Shown here one piece after another: positions 35,405 to 45,278 of a DNA stretch of 64,000 nt. Below the pieces are notes generated by a model. That model made no database searches and was not told the origin of the DNA. It saw only the letters and a list, made by a program, of their open reading frames with translations. This DNA comes from Brevibacillus reuszeri (GTDB lineage Bacteria > Bacillota > Bacilli > Brevibacillales > Brevibacillaceae), in NCBI RefSeq assembly GCF_001187725.1, contig NZ_LGIQ01000005.1:433148-497147 (forward strand). The letters are read 5' to 3'. The stretch's first letter is position 1; every line of letters begins with the position of its first letter. The position numbers and the translations under genes are program-made.

Positions 35405-36307
35405 CTATTCCCTCACATAATGCTCTTTCAAATACTCCACAAATCGATCTACTACATTCAAGTGCAAGGAAGCCTTTCGGTAGAGCATCCATGTTTTTCG
35501 GGTGATCGCTTGCCCGTCCAAGGTGATCAGGTCCGTGCAGTACAATCCGTCCTCGGGCTTTACAAAGACGCTGGGGACAATGGCGTAGCCCAACTGATTT
35601 TTGACCATTTCTGTACAGGTTTCGTAGCTGTCTACTTTCATCGTAATGTTGGGGGGAGCGAAAAATCGTTCGTTCCACCAGCTTTCGATAGTTTGGTGTA
35701 GGGAGGAGTACGTATAGTTTTTGTATTTATGTGCTGCCTTTCGCTCGATTTTGGGGATGATTCGCGGCAATTGAGGCAGTTGATCCAACGGAATATCTTC
35801 ATTGGAAATGACGCAGATTCGTTCTTCGTCAATTAGATGCTTTTGGTCAAACCACTTGTAATCTCCTCGTATAATCGCCACATGAATATCTTCGCTTAAT
35901 AACAATTCGAATATTTCAGAACTCAATCCCGAGTCCACGTTAATATCAATTTTCGGATACAGATGGATAAATTCTTTCAAAAGAGGCGGAAGCTTGTAGC
36001 GGCCAAAATAACTGGTAAAGCCAATTCGTAGAGAGCCTTGCACCTCGTTTTGCATGTTGGCGAGATGATCCTTCGTTTTTCGCAGGTCGATCAACAGCTT
36101 GTTTGCGTACGTAACCAAATATTCACCTTCGGCAGTGAGCTTGATGCTTTTTCCCCGTTTGGAAATAATCGCAACCCCAAATTCTTTTTCAAGCTGAAGA
36201 ATCCGATAGGTGAGTGCTGGTTGGGTAATGAAGAGACGTTCTGCTGCACGGGTCAGATTTTGCTCTTCGTAAATGTACTGTAACAATAAACAGTCACGTT
36301 CATTCAT
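35405..36307 (-). CDS. LysR-family regulator, divergent from the peptide ABC operon
   Basis: 300 residues behind GGGAGGGATC. The HTH is at the N-terminus (LLLQYIYEEQNLTRAAERLFITQPALTYRILQLEKEFG), followed by a linker helix and an effector domain from about residue 90 (GSLRIGFTSYFGRYKLPPLLKEFIHLYP). It is divergent from the substrate-binding lipoprotein gene across a 256-bp gap, the usual arrangement for a LysR activator of that operon. The effector is unknown. Confidence 0.9.
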   Translation of the reverse strand: MNERDCLLLQYIYEEQNLTRAAERLFITQPALTYRILQLEKEFGVAIISKRGKSIKLTAEGEYLVTYANKLLIDLRKTKDHLANMQNEVQGSLRIGFTSYFGRYKLPPLLKEFIHLYPKIDINVDSGLSSEIFELLLSEDIHVAIIRGDYKWFDQKHLIDEERICVISNEDIPLDQLPQLPRIIPKIERKAAHKYKNYTYSSLHQTIESWWNERFFAPPNITMKVDSYETCTEMVKNQLGYAIVPSVFVKPEDGLYCTDLITLDGQAITRKTWMLYRKASLHLNVVDRFVEYLKEHYVRE

Positions 36308-36490
36308 CTTGATCCCTCCCTGAAGCCAGCCTTCTATACTCTTTGTTTCGTCAGCGTCCTTCTTTTTCCTCTCGTTTCTCTGACCATGAAGAATGGTGAA
36401 AGAGTAAATACCAAAAAATTTTTTTGGAAAAAAGCAAAAAAAACTAAAATATACAGCGTGTAATTAGGGGTGTATATTTTGAATAGATAA

Positions 36491-36505
36491 AATTTTTAGA
36501 AATTG
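36491..36505. promoter_or_regulatory. Possible CodY box before the peptide ABC operon
   Basis: AATTTTTAGAAATTG differs at three positions from the CodY consensus AATTTTCWGAAAATT. It lies 59 bp before the lipoprotein start in an AT-rich gap. CodY control of Dpp operons is known in Bacillus subtilis. The match is imperfect. Confidence 0.35.
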
Positions 36506-36563
36506 AACTTGTCCTGTTTTAGGTAAATCTTTCATGTTGAATGAACAAAAAGGGGGAATTGTC

Positions 36564-38177
36564 ATGAGGTCCAGGCGTTACGCAAAGTGGGTTGGTTTGG
36601 CGAGTCTAGTAGCGGTTCTTGTATTTACCGGCTGTAGTCAGCAAGCCCAAAGCCCGAATCCAGAAGCAGCCAAGCAGCAGCCTGGTGCGACAAGCAGTCC
36701 AGAACCACAAAAGGGCGGGATCATTAAAGTTGCCTTTGATTCAGACCCGTCCACACTTGATTGGATGAGCACTTCGTCAAGTGCAACCAAGCTCGTTGCC
36801 TTCCATATGTTCGAACAGTTGTTTTCGCTGGATGAGGGCATGATGGAGAAACCGATGCTGGCAAAAGAGTTCCAACTGAGTGAAGACAGGAAGGTTTATA
36901 AAATTGTCCTCCGCGATGGGGTCAAATTCCATGATGGGTCAACGATGAGTGCGGACGATGTGGTGGCATCTTTCAACCGGTGGGGGGAAATGTCGGCAGT
37001 CGGCAAGCGATTATTTAAAAGTATGGAAGAGGTAAAAGCAGTAGATCCCCAAACAGTAGAAATCGCGTTCAAGGAGCCGTATGCGCCGCTGATTCGGAAT
37101 TTGGCAGATCCCACGCAGGCGATGGTAGTCATTCCTGCCAAGATTGCAGAGTCAGCGGGGACGGCTCCGTTGAAAGGGGAACAGCTCATCGGTACAGGCC
37201 CCTATCGCTTGGATAGCTGGAAGAGGGGACAACGGATTACATTGAAACGCTTTGACGAGTATACAGCCAGAGATGAGGACTGGGGCGGTCTGAGTGGAAA
37301 AAAGGTCGCTTATGCGGATGAGGTTCGCTTTGATATGGTGCCGGATGCTCAAGTACGGATCGACGGAGTGCGCACTGGTCAGTATGACTTTGCACTAAGA
37401 ATTCCACAGGACCTGTATCCACAGCTAAAAGATTCAACAGAGTTAACGACACGTGTCTCTAAGCCAGATAGCTGGATGGCTGTTATTCCAGACAAATCGG
37501 AGCCTCCTTTTGATGACATCCGCATGCGCCAAGCCATTCAATATGCGCTGGATAAGGAAAAAATTGCGATTGCAACGTACGGAAATTTTTATGAGATGGA
37601 TGGTTCGATCTTTTTCCCGGATCAGCAAAGCTTGTACACCAAAGAAGGAACCGACGCTTATCTTTCCTACAACCCGGAAAAGGCCAAAGAACTGCTGAAA
37701 GAAGCGGGATACAAGGGAGAGCCTGTGAGGTTGATTGCGACAAGCAGCTACGACGACCATTTCAAGACAGCTCAAGTGGTTGCATCACAGCTCCAGGATG
37801 TAGGCTTTACGATTGATTTGCAAATTTATGAATGGGCGACGCTGCTAGAAAAGGAGAAAAATACATCCAACTTTGATTTGGAGATACAAGGATTTTCACC
37901 TAAATATGATCCGACGACCATTCCTTGGTTTTATCCTCAGTTTCCAGGCAAATATGAAAGCACCAAGATCATGGCGCTGTTAGATGAGTGGTCAAAATCA
38001 ACCAATGCAGATGAACAAAAAAAGCTGCTCGGTGATTTCAACAAGACCATGTATGAAGAATTACCGGTCATCAAAATTACAAATGAAGTCGGCATGAGTG
38101 TAATCGGAGCAAAGCTGGACGGGTTTGGCGAGAGAAACAACGTAACGTTCTGGAACACGTGGCTGAAAGCGAAGTAA
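36564..38177 (+). CDS. Peptide/solute ABC transporter substrate-binding lipoprotein
   Basis: 537 residues from ATG 36564, behind AAAGGGGGAATT. A lipoprotein signal ends in VFTGC (Cys24) followed by a Gln/Pro-rich linker. The SBP_bac_5 fold is shown by GGIIKVAFDSDPSTLDWM, FSLDEGMMEKPMLAKEF, VYKIVLRDGVKFHDGSTMSADDVVASFNRW and GTGPYRLDSWKRGQRI, as in DppA, OppA and AppA. It begins a dppABCDF-like operon that also contains an esterase and a C45-type hydrolase, so peptides or N-acylated peptides are likely cargo. Confidence 0.9.
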   Translation: MRSRRYAKWVGLASLVAVLVFTGCSQQAQSPNPEAAKQQPGATSSPEPQKGGIIKVAFDSDPSTLDWMSTSSSATKLVAFHMFEQLFSLDEGMMEKPMLAKEFQLSEDRKVYKIVLRDGVKFHDGSTMSADDVVASFNRWGEMSAVGKRLFKSMEEVKAVDPQTVEIAFKEPYAPLIRNLADPTQAMVVIPAKIAESAGTAPLKGEQLIGTGPYRLDSWKRGQRITLKRFDEYTARDEDWGGLSGKKVAYADEVRFDMVPDAQVRIDGVRTGQYDFALRIPQDLYPQLKDSTELTTRVSKPDSWMAVIPDKSEPPFDDIRMRQAIQYALDKEKIAIATYGNFYEMDGSIFFPDQQSLYTKEGTDAYLSYNPEKAKELLKEAGYKGEPVRLIATSSYDDHFKTAQVVASQLQDVGFTIDLQIYEWATLLEKEKNTSNFDLEIQGFSPKYDPTTIPWFYPQFPGKYESTKIMALLDEWSKSTNADEQKKLLGDFNKTMYEELPVIKITNEVGMSVIGAKLDGFGERNNVTFWNTWLKAK

Positions 38178-38203
38178 GAAACAAAAGGTGAGGAGGGAAG
38201 CAA

Positions 38204-39148
38204 TTGCTACAGTATATCGGACGTCGGTTACTTGCTTTACTACCTGTATTAATTGTGGTTGGGGTCATCGTTTTTACCATTATCCATCTGACTCCCGGCG
38301 ATCCTGCATCCGTCATTTTGGGAGAGTCTGCTACACAGGAAGAAGTAGACCAACTGCGGCAGGCGCTCGGCCTCGACCAACCGTTGATGTCTCAGTTCAT
38401 CACTTGGATAGGTCAGGTCGCTACAGGCAATCTCGGCACGTCTGTTTTTTCGGGGGAGCCTGTCGCTCAAACGATTATAGATCGTCTCGGTCCAACGGTC
38501 AGTTTAGCCATCGTAGCCTGTATGGTGTCCCTGTGCATCGCAATTCCAACCGCTATTTTGGCTGTGTGGAAGCGTGATAGCGTACTCGATCCGGCTTTTA
38601 TGTCCGTGACGCTCCTCGGTGTTTCCATTCCGAATTTTTGGCTGGCGCTTCTGTTGATCCTTTTGTTTGCGGTTGTTTTGAGGTGGTTGCCTGTTGCCGG
38701 GTATGTCCCTATCAGTGAGGGAGTGTGGTCGTGGCTAAGTCATTTGATTCTTCCAGCGGTGGTGCTGTCAGTTCAACAGGCGGGGATTATTTCCCGGATG
38801 CTTCGAGACGGTATGCTGGACATTATGCATCAAGACTACATCCGGACAGCGCGTGCGAAAGGGCTGAAAGAGCGTGTTGTGCTCATCAAGCACACCTTGA
38901 GCAATGCGATGATACCGACGACAACGGTGATTGGTGCGAGTATCGCGGGGCTTTTGGGGGGAGCAGTCGTTACAGAAACGATATTTGCTATTCCGGGAAT
39001 TGGCGGACTGATCGTCGAGTCAATCGCCCGGCGGGATTATCCAGTGCTACAAGGGACTGTACTGTTTGTAGCTACGGTGTATGTGATCGTCAATCTCCTG
39101 GTTGATTTGACGTATGCCGTTCTTGATCCACGAATCAGGTATGACTAG
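38204..39148 (+). CDS. ABC transporter permease, DppB type
   Basis: 314 residues from a TTG start 5 bp after GAGGAGGGAAG. Six membrane helices are visible. The N-terminus is typical of DppB/OppB (IGRRLLALLPVLIVVGVIVFTIIHLTPGDPA). The EAA loop that binds the ATPase is DYIRTARAKGLKERVVLIKHTLSNAMIP. It is the second gene of the operon. Confidence 0.93.
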   Translation: MLQYIGRRLLALLPVLIVVGVIVFTIIHLTPGDPASVILGESATQEEVDQLRQALGLDQPLMSQFITWIGQVATGNLGTSVFSGEPVAQTIIDRLGPTVSLAIVACMVSLCIAIPTAILAVWKRDSVLDPAFMSVTLLGVSIPNFWLALLLILLFAVVLRWLPVAGYVPISEGVWSWLSHLILPAVVLSVQQAGIISRMLRDGMLDIMHQDYIRTARAKGLKERVVLIKHTLSNAMIPTTTVIGASIAGLLGGAVVTETIFAIPGIGGLIVESIARRDYPVLQGTVLFVATVYVIVNLLVDLTYAVLDPRIRYD

Positions 39149-39167
39149 AGCGAAAGGAGGGCCGCGG

Positions 39168-40088
39168 ATGGAGAGTAAGCATAAAAAGGTCAAGGGACAT
39201 AGTATTGGTGTACTGGCAGGTGTGGTACTGCTGCTGCTTGTCCTGATGGCGGTTTCAGCACCACTGTGGGTTAGTGCTTCCCCCGTTGAAATGGCACCCG
39301 ATCAACGGCTATTGCCGCCCTCGAAAGAGCATTACTTTGGTACCGATCACTTTGGTCGCGATATTTTCAGTCGAGTCGTCTATGCAGCGCAGATTTCCCT
39401 CAGCATCGGTTTCATTGTTGCTCTTTGCACAACCATTTTGGGAACGGTTACCGGATTGGTCACGGGCTATTTTCGGAATTTAGACAATGTGTTGATGCGG
39501 ATTGTGGATGGCGTCAGTGCCTTTCCGTCTATTTTGCTGGCGATTTCTTTGGTAGCTGCACTGGGTGGCAACATGCTGAATTTGATCATCGCGTTAGTGT
39601 TTGCCTTTTGGCCTTTCATGACAAGAGTGGTTCGGTCCTCCACTCTGCAGTTGTCCAAAATGCAGTATGTAGAGGCAGCGAGAGCAGCAGGAACGAATCA
39701 TTTTGGTGTCTTGTTCTTCCATATCTTACCGAATGCGATGACACCCATTATTGTGCAGGCTACGTTTATCTTTGCAGAGGCCATTCTGGCAGAAGCGGCA
39801 CTTAGCTTTTTAGGCTTGGGGATTGTTCCGCCTACACCGACGTGGGGGAACATGCTCGGAGAGTCGCGGATTTATTTGACGGTCTCCCCGTGGTTTTCCA
39901 TTTTTCCCGGGATTGCCATTGTCATTACCGTATTATCTCTCAATCTATTTGGTGATCTATTGCGTGATTGGCTCCATCCGCATTCGAGAAGAAGGCGCAG
40001 AGCAAAAACAATTCTATCGAGTCGAGGGCAGGAATCGACTCACCGTTTGCCAATGGCCGTCAAGATATCAAAGTGGATGGAGAGGTGA
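39168..40088 (+). CDS. ABC transporter permease, DppC type
   Basis: 306 residues from ATG 39168, 7 bp after AAAGGAGG; an earlier ATG at 39114 lies inside the previous gene. The DppC pattern is LLPPSKEHYFGTDHFGRDIFSRVVYAAQISLSIGF, and the EAA loop is QYVEAARAAGTNHFGVLFFHILPNAMTP. About six TM helices. It pairs with the upstream permease to form the channel. Confidence 0.93.
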   Translation: MESKHKKVKGHSIGVLAGVVLLLLVLMAVSAPLWVSASPVEMAPDQRLLPPSKEHYFGTDHFGRDIFSRVVYAAQISLSIGFIVALCTTILGTVTGLVTGYFRNLDNVLMRIVDGVSAFPSILLAISLVAALGGNMLNLIIALVFAFWPFMTRVVRSSTLQLSKMQYVEAARAAGTNHFGVLFFHILPNAMTPIIVQATFIFAEAILAEAALSFLGLGIVPPTPTWGNMLGESRIYLTVSPWFSIFPGIAIVITVLSLNLFGDLLRDWLHPHSRRRRRAKTILSSRGQESTHRLPMAVKISKWMER

Positions 40089-40093
40089 TACCA

Positions 40094-41116
40094 GTGGATT
40101 TACTCAAAGTAACGAATCTAAAAACCTACTTTCACACCCCGGACGGATTGGTAAAGGCAGTCAATGGCATCTCGTTCACATTGAACCGTGGCGAAATACT
40201 TGGAATCGTCGGAGAATCGGGCAGCGGCAAAAGCGTGATGTCCCTCTCCCTGATGCGTTTGAACCAAACACCACCCGCTTTTTATCCAGAGGGCGAAATT
40301 TTGTTTGAGGGGAAGAATCTGCTTGAAATTAGTGAAGACGAGATGAAAAAAATACGTGGCAACGACATTGCCATGATCTTTCAAGACCCGATGACGAGTC
40401 TGAATCCCGTCTTTACGATAGGGGATCAGATCATGGAAGTGATCAGGGCTCATCAAAAGGTCTCCCGACAAGAAGCGCGAGAACGAGCGATTGGAGTCCT
40501 GCGAGATGTTGGAATTGCCAATCCCGAGACAAGGATGAATGAATATCCGCATCAGTATTCAGGAGGGATGCGTCAACGGGCGATGATTGCGATGGCGCTT
40601 GCTTGCAATCCAAAGGTACTGATTGCGGATGAACCGACGACGGCTTTAGATGTAACCATACAGGCACAGATTTTGGAGCTCATGGTGAGTCTGCAGGAAA
40701 AGTATGGGACGGCCATTATTATGATTACGCATGATCTCGGTGTTGTCGCACGCCTCGCTGATTGGATTATGGTGATGTATGCCGGGAGAGTGGTGGAGGA
40801 GGGGAGTACTGACGATGTATTCTACCAGCCTGCCATGCCGTATACATGGTCCTTGTTGCGCTCGCAGCCCCGTCTGGACACGACTGAGAAGGTGAGACTG
40901 CTTCCAATAAAAGGACAGCCACCCAGCTTGATTTCGTTACCTGAAGGCTGCTCCTTTCGTCCGCGATGTCCGTTTGTGCTGGAGGATTGCTCTGTTACGG
41001 TTCCCGAGCTTGTGGAAAAGGGTACTGCACATCGTGCGGCTTGTCTTCTGGACAGGGCAGAAATGGAGCGGAATATCAACCTGGTAGAAACGGGAGGGAG
41101 GGGAGGCAATGAGTGA
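40094..41116 (+). CDS. Peptide ABC transporter ATPase, DppD type
   Basis: 340 residues from GTG 40094, after GAGAGGTGATACCA. Walker A is GESGSGKS, the Q loop is [13 protein letters not shown], the signature is YSGGMRQR, and Walker B is [12 protein letters not shown]. The C-terminal oligopeptide/dipeptide domain has CSFRPRCPF with a four-Cys pattern that can bind an iron-sulfur cluster in relatives. It energises import together with the next gene, which it overlaps by 8 bp. Confidence 0.93.
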   Translation: MDLLKVTNLKTYFHTPDGLVKAVNGISFTLNRGEILGIVGESGSGKSVMSLSLMRLNQTPPAFYPEGEILFEGKNLLEISEDEMKKIRGNDIAMIFQDPMTSLNPVFTIGDQIMEVIRAHQKVSRQEARERAIGVLRDVGIANPETRMNEYPHQYSGGMRQRAMIAMALACNPKVLIADEPTTALDVTIQAQILELMVSLQEKYGTAIIMITHDLGVVARLADWIMVMYAGRVVEEGSTDDVFYQPAMPYTWSLLRSQPRLDTTEKVRLLPIKGQPPSLISLPEGCSFRPRCPFVLEDCSVTVPELVEKGTAHRAACLLDRAEMERNINLVETGGRGGNE

Positions 41117-42110
41117 TATCTTGCTGGAAACTCGCGATCTCAAGATGCATTTTCCGGTGTCGAAAGGGATTTTGCAGCGGAAAGTCGGCTACGTGAAAGC
41201 TGTAGATGGAGTGAATCTGCAGGTGCGGCGTGGGGAGACGCTCGGGATCGTCGGTGAATCGGGCTGCGGAAAAAGCACGTTAGCCAGACTCATGCTGCGG
41301 TTGCTGGAGCCTACTTCAGGTGAAGTATTGTTTGAGGGAGAAAATATTCTGAACTACAACCAAAAGCAGATGCTTCGATTGCGCAAAGATATGCAAATTG
41401 TTTTTCAGGACCCTTTTGCCAGTTTGAATCCGCGAATGACAGTAGGCAATATTATTGCACAACCACTAAAGACACAACGGGCAAAGACAAATTTGAAGCG
41501 TCAGGTGCAGAACCTCTTGGAGATTGTGGGATTGAATCCGGAGCACTACAATCGTTACCCGCATGAGTTTTCCGGGGGACAGCGCCAACGGATAGGGATT
41601 GCTCGGGCCATTGCGCTGAAACCAAAACTGATCATATGTGATGAGCCAGTCAGTGCATTGGATGTATCCATTCAAGCACAGGTCATCAATTTACTTGAAG
41701 ATTTGCAAAAGGAATTTCAGCTTACGTATATTTTTATCGCCCATGATCTGTCTGTTGTTAAACACATATCGAATCGTGTGTCGGTGATGTATTTGGGACG
41801 AATTGTGGAAACAGCAGAATGTGCCAGACTGTACGATCATCCGCACCATCCGTATACAAATGCACTACTGTCAGCGATTCCGTTGCCAGATCCGCGACTG
41901 GAAAGGAAAAGGCAGCGCATTGTCCTAAAGGGAGATCTTCCCTCACCAAGCAATCCGCCATCAGGCTGTACGTTTCATGTCAGATGTCCACGTGCCGAGG
42001 AGCATTGTCGCAACCATATACCGACTCTCGTTCATCACGAGTTGGAATCCCATCAAGTATCATGCTTCTTTCCGCTGGTGGAGGAGCAAAGACTGGAAAA
42101 CTCAATTTGA
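41109..42110 (+). CDS. Peptide ABC transporter ATPase, DppF type
   Basis: 333 residues behind GGAGGGGAGG. Walker [11 protein letters not shown] loop [13 protein letters not shown], signature FSGGQRQR and Walker [13 protein letters not shown] are intact. The C-terminal domain has GCTFHVRCP and further cysteines, as in DppF/OppF. Sixteen bases separate it from the esterase gene. Confidence 0.93.
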   Translation: MSDILLETRDLKMHFPVSKGILQRKVGYVKAVDGVNLQVRRGETLGIVGESGCGKSTLARLMLRLLEPTSGEVLFEGENILNYNQKQMLRLRKDMQIVFQDPFASLNPRMTVGNIIAQPLKTQRAKTNLKRQVQNLLEIVGLNPEHYNRYPHEFSGGQRQRIGIARAIALKPKLIICDEPVSALDVSIQAQVINLLEDLQKEFQLTYIFIAHDLSVVKHISNRVSVMYLGRIVETAECARLYDHPHHPYTNALLSAIPLPDPRLERKRQRIVLKGDLPSPSNPPSGCTFHVRCPRAEEHCRNHIPTLVHHELESHQVSCFFPLVEEQRLENSI

Positions 42111-42125
42111 GGAGGATGACACCCT

Positions 42126-42968
42126 ATGAGTCAATCGGCAAACCGTCTTTCATTTTATGAGCGTGGTGCTACTACCATGTTTGCATGTCAGTATGATAGT
42201 CGTTTTTCATTCTGTGCCTACATCCCCCAAAGCTATAAAGATGAAGAAGAACAGGAGTGGCCGCTGGCTGTCGTTGTTCATGGAACGGCGCGCACTGCCC
42301 AAGCCTACCGGGATGCATTTGCGGATTTAGCGGAGGCAACAGGCACGATAATTCTGGCCCCTTTGTTCCCGGCCGGGATCGTGTCGCCATGGGAAGTCAG
42401 TTCTTATAAGTACATAAAGTGGGATGACATACGCTTTGATCACATTTTACTCGCGATGATTGATCAGCTTTCCGAGAAGGTGCGCATAAAAAAAGAGCGA
42501 TTCCTGCTTTTCGGCTTTTCCGGGGGCGGCCATTTTGCTCATCGCTTCTACTATTTGCATCCTGAGCGTCTTTTGGGGGTTTCGATCGGCGCACCAGGCA
42601 TCATCACCTATTTGGATTCGTCCAAACCGTTTTATGTGGGCACAAAAGACTTGGAGGAGGTATTTGGAAAAAAGCTGGATCTCGAGGAAATGCGGCGCGT
42701 TTCTGTGCAGATGGTCATAGGCAGCGAAGACAATGAAACATGGGAGATTAACAATAAAGCGTCCGCTCATTGGATGGAGGGGACGGATGCATATGGGCGG
42801 ACCAGGCTCGAGCGGCTCGCCGCCCTCCGGGACAATTATGAACGGGAAGGGATTGGCGTTCGCTATGATGTAGTTCCCGGTGTTGCTCACGATGGGAGCA
42901 AGGTTCTAACAGAAGTAAAAGATTTCTTTACCTATGTTCTCGCAAACTCAAAAGTAAGCGGTCGATGA
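42126..42968 (+). CDS. Alpha/beta hydrolase (esterase/depolymerase-like) in the peptide operon
   Basis: 280 residues, no signal peptide, so cytoplasmic. The oxyanion region is VVVHGTART, the nucleophile elbow GFSGGG (about 137-142), and the catalytic His is in VVPGVAHDGSK near 258, with an acidic residue around GSEDNETW. The family covers LpqC/PHB-depolymerase-like esterases. It starts 15 bp after dppF and probably acts on an imported substrate, for example an ester or acylated peptide. Confidence 0.82.
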   Translation: MSQSANRLSFYERGATTMFACQYDSRFSFCAYIPQSYKDEEEQEWPLAVVVHGTARTAQAYRDAFADLAEATGTIILAPLFPAGIVSPWEVSSYKYIKWDDIRFDHILLAMIDQLSEKVRIKKERFLLFGFSGGGHFAHRFYYLHPERLLGVSIGAPGIITYLDSSKPFYVGTKDLEEVFGKKLDLEEMRRVSVQMVIGSEDNETWEINNKASAHWMEGTDAYGRTRLERLAALRDNYEREGIGVRYDVVPGVAHDGSKVLTEVKDFFTYVLANSKVSGR

Positions 42969-42990
42969 TAGCCCAAGGAGGAGCATGAAA

Positions 42991-44058
42991 ATGAATCAAA
43001 AAACCTTTCCGTTTTACCGGTTTGAAGGCAGCCATCGTGAAATCGGCAGACAATACGGCGAAGCTTGCGCGGACTTGATCCGCAAGCATCGCGATTACGC
43101 ATTGGCACGTTTGGAAGCCAAGGTCAAGATCCCGTCCATGCAAGCATTGGAAGAGGCGGCATTGCGTTACAGGGAATACGTACTGAAATATGCGCCTTTT
43201 TTTGATGAAGAAATTCAAGGGATCTCGGAGAGCACTGGCCTCACGCTTGGAGAGGCTTACTTGCTTCAACTTCGGGCAGAGCTTTACTACGAATTTGATT
43301 CCAATGACGAATGCACCACTTTCGCTATACAGACGGAGGCGACAGCAGACGGTACACCACTGATTGGACAAAATGCTGATCTGCCGAATTTTTACTCAGA
43401 AATCGGAATTGTCGCTGAATTTGTACCGGACGATGGTCATACATGTCTGATGCTTACTCCGGCTGGTCAGATTTCGTACATCGGGATTAACAAGCATGGG
43501 CTCGGGGTATTTGCTAATTTCCTCACGTGCGACGGGTGGAGAGTCGGGTTTCCGCGCTATCTTCTCTCAAGACTGGCATTGACAAAAGAGACGGTTCCAG
43601 AAGCGATTGCCCTGGTGCGCAGTGTTCACCGAGCATCTTCACGTAACTTGATATTGTTGGATAAAAAAGGAAACGCAGCTGATTTGGAAACAACGCCGAC
43701 GACTGACATGCTCATCGAGCCTGTGAATGGGTTATTGGCGCACGCCAATCACTACATCGGGCAGGAGCTGCTTGCGGAGGAGAGATTGACCGGAACGCAT
43801 CTGGATAATTCGAAGACACGCTATGCTCGTATGCGCAGCTTGCTGGAAAGCCATCATGGCAAGTTGGATGCACAGGCGATGCAGAGCATTTTGCGCGATC
43901 GTGGAAGTGAGCCGTATCCATTGTGCAGAATGCCTGGTGACGATGGGACGGATTCCATTACATTTGCTTCGGTGATTGCCGAACCATCCAAAGGACAGCT
44001 ATGGATCGCGATTGGTCCTCCGAATCAATTCGAGTACAAGTGCTACTCTTTTTCCTAA
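42991..44058 (+). CDS. C45-type Ntn hydrolase / acyltransferase (penicillin acyltransferase-like)
   Basis: 355 residues from ATG 42991, 9 bp after AAGGAGG; ATG 42985 is too close. The acyl-CoA:6-aminopenicillanic acid acyltransferase family is indicated by FEGSHREIGRQYGEAC at the N-terminus and DECTTFAIQTEATADGTPLIGQNADL, where Cys108 is the expected N-terminal nucleophile after autocleavage. GINKHGLGVFANFLTCDGW is also typical. The residue before Cys108 is Glu where Gly is usual. Related bacterial enzymes cleave N-acyl groups from amino acids or peptides. Its place after a peptide importer fits deacylation of imported N-acyl peptides. Confidence 0.82.
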   Translation: MNQKTFPFYRFEGSHREIGRQYGEACADLIRKHRDYALARLEAKVKIPSMQALEEAALRYREYVLKYAPFFDEEIQGISESTGLTLGEAYLLQLRAELYYEFDSNDECTTFAIQTEATADGTPLIGQNADLPNFYSEIGIVAEFVPDDGHTCLMLTPAGQISYIGINKHGLGVFANFLTCDGWRVGFPRYLLSRLALTKETVPEAIALVRSVHRASSRNLILLDKKGNAADLETTPTTDMLIEPVNGLLAHANHYIGQELLAEERLTGTHLDNSKTRYARMRSLLESHHGKLDAQAMQSILRDRGSEPYPLCRMPGDDGTDSITFASVIAEPSKGQLWIAIGPPNQFEYKCYSFS

Positions 44059-44146
44059 TAAAGGGAGACGTTTCGTGCTACAATGAGCGGAGAAGAGATT
44101 GTGATACTGGAGACATCATCATCAATCACTAAAGAGGGAGTTTGCC

Positions 44147-44719
44147 ATGAAGGAAATCACAGCATCCGTTGCAGCAATACTCATCGCTGATACACCTGAT
44201 ACATTTGTAACACGTCGCTTGCCAGAGACACGGCTCGAATTTGGCGGCATTCCGGGTGATCGTCATTTTGGCGTCACATTTGGGGCAGACTCACGTCAAA
44301 AGATGTACCCTCGCGGAACCGAGATTTTGAATCGGCGCCAAATCACTGTTGTATCCGAAGAGGATTGCGCGAGAATCGCCGAGAACTTGGGCATTCCTAC
44401 AGTCTTGCCAGAATGGCTGGGAGCAAATCTTTTGATCGGCGGTTTTCCAGATTTGACGAGTTTGACACTGGGTTCTCGAATCTTGCTGCCTTCTGGTGCG
44501 GGCCTCATTTGTATGGGAGAAAATCTTCCTTGTCTCCATCCGGGAGAAGAAATCGAGAAAAACTACGATGTGCAAGAGCATCCGAGGCTGGCAGCGCGAT
44601 TTGTCAAAGCAGCGTATAAGCGCAGAGGCATTGTATGTGCTGTTGAATGCCCCGGGACGATCAAAGTGGGAGATGCAGCAAAGGTATTGATAAATGATTA
44701 CGCAAATCCGATGCAATAA
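44147..44719 (+). CDS. MOSC domain protein
   Basis: 190 residues, spanning one MOSC beta-barrel. Family features are GIPGDRHFGVTFGADSR near the start, RQITVVSEED, LGANLLIGGFPDLTSL, and SGAGLICMGENLPCLHPGEEI with the conserved Cys near residue 126. MOSC domains carry sulfur or bind molybdenum cofactor. It is 88 bp after the peptide operon behind AGAGGGAG and has its own terminator. Confidence 0.86.
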   Translation: MKEITASVAAILIADTPDTFVTRRLPETRLEFGGIPGDRHFGVTFGADSRQKMYPRGTEILNRRQITVVSEEDCARIAENLGIPTVLPEWLGANLLIGGFPDLTSLTLGSRILLPSGAGLICMGENLPCLHPGEEIEKNYDVQEHPRLAARFVKAAYKRRGIVCAVECPGTIKVGDAAKVLINDYANPMQ

Positions 44720-44733
44720 GCGGATGTGAGAGA

Positions 44734-44777
44734 AAGCTGGGCCATTCGTAGGAAATCTACTTGTGGACCAGCTTTTT
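44734..44777 (+). terminator. Intrinsic terminator of the MOSC gene
   Basis: AAGCTGG (44734-44740) and CCAGCTT (44768-44774) form the outer stem, GTAG/CTAC the inner one, and a T6 run follows. Confidence 0.8.
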
Positions 44778-44843
44778 TACGTAAAGCAAATACTCGCAGC
44801 ATGTTTTTTCTGTAATATATTGGAAAAGGGAGGTGGGTTTATC

Positions 44844-45176
44844 ATGATCACACAAATTACGATTCGATGGATTAAGATTTCTTCTTACATAAAGCTGTGT
44901 GTATGGGCGGCACTTTCGATTGGTATCTTGTATGGACTGGTCAGCTTTCTGTTCAATCTGATAGCGGGAAGCTCGGGAAGTGCTGAAGTACAAATCGTGA
45001 GTATGACAGTCACAGGGGTATTGGCAAAAGTCCTGATACTCCTGGCGGTGCCGCTCACCTACGCAGGCTTCGGATTGATTTTCAGCTTGATTTCGTACTA
45101 TCCATTCATGTTTATCCTCAAGAGGTGGAACAAGTTTACGATCGAAGGCGAGTTCGAGTTCGAGAGTAAGCAATAG
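44844..45176 (+). CDS. Small membrane protein of unknown function
   Basis: 110 residues from ATG 44844, 7 bp after GGGAGGTGG; a longer frame from 44763 lacks a site. Two hydrophobic segments (about 19-42, LCVWAALSIGILYGLVSFLF, and 60-90, VLAKVLILLAVPLTYAGFGLIFSLI) are separated by a short loop; the tail is charged (FTIEGEFEFESKQ). No family is recognised. It stands alone between the MOSC and sigma-54 regulator genes. Confidence 0.65.
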   Translation: MITQITIRWIKISSYIKLCVWAALSIGILYGLVSFLFNLIAGSSGSAEVQIVSMTVTGVLAKVLILLAVPLTYAGFGLIFSLISYYPFMFILKRWNKFTIEGEFEFESKQ

Positions 45177-45278
45177 TTCACAGTTGCGTTTTCGTTTTTG
45201 GGTCAATCACGTGTAAAATGAAAGAATAAGTACTTCATTATGCGATGTATGTCCAAAGACACCTAGGAGAGAAGAATC

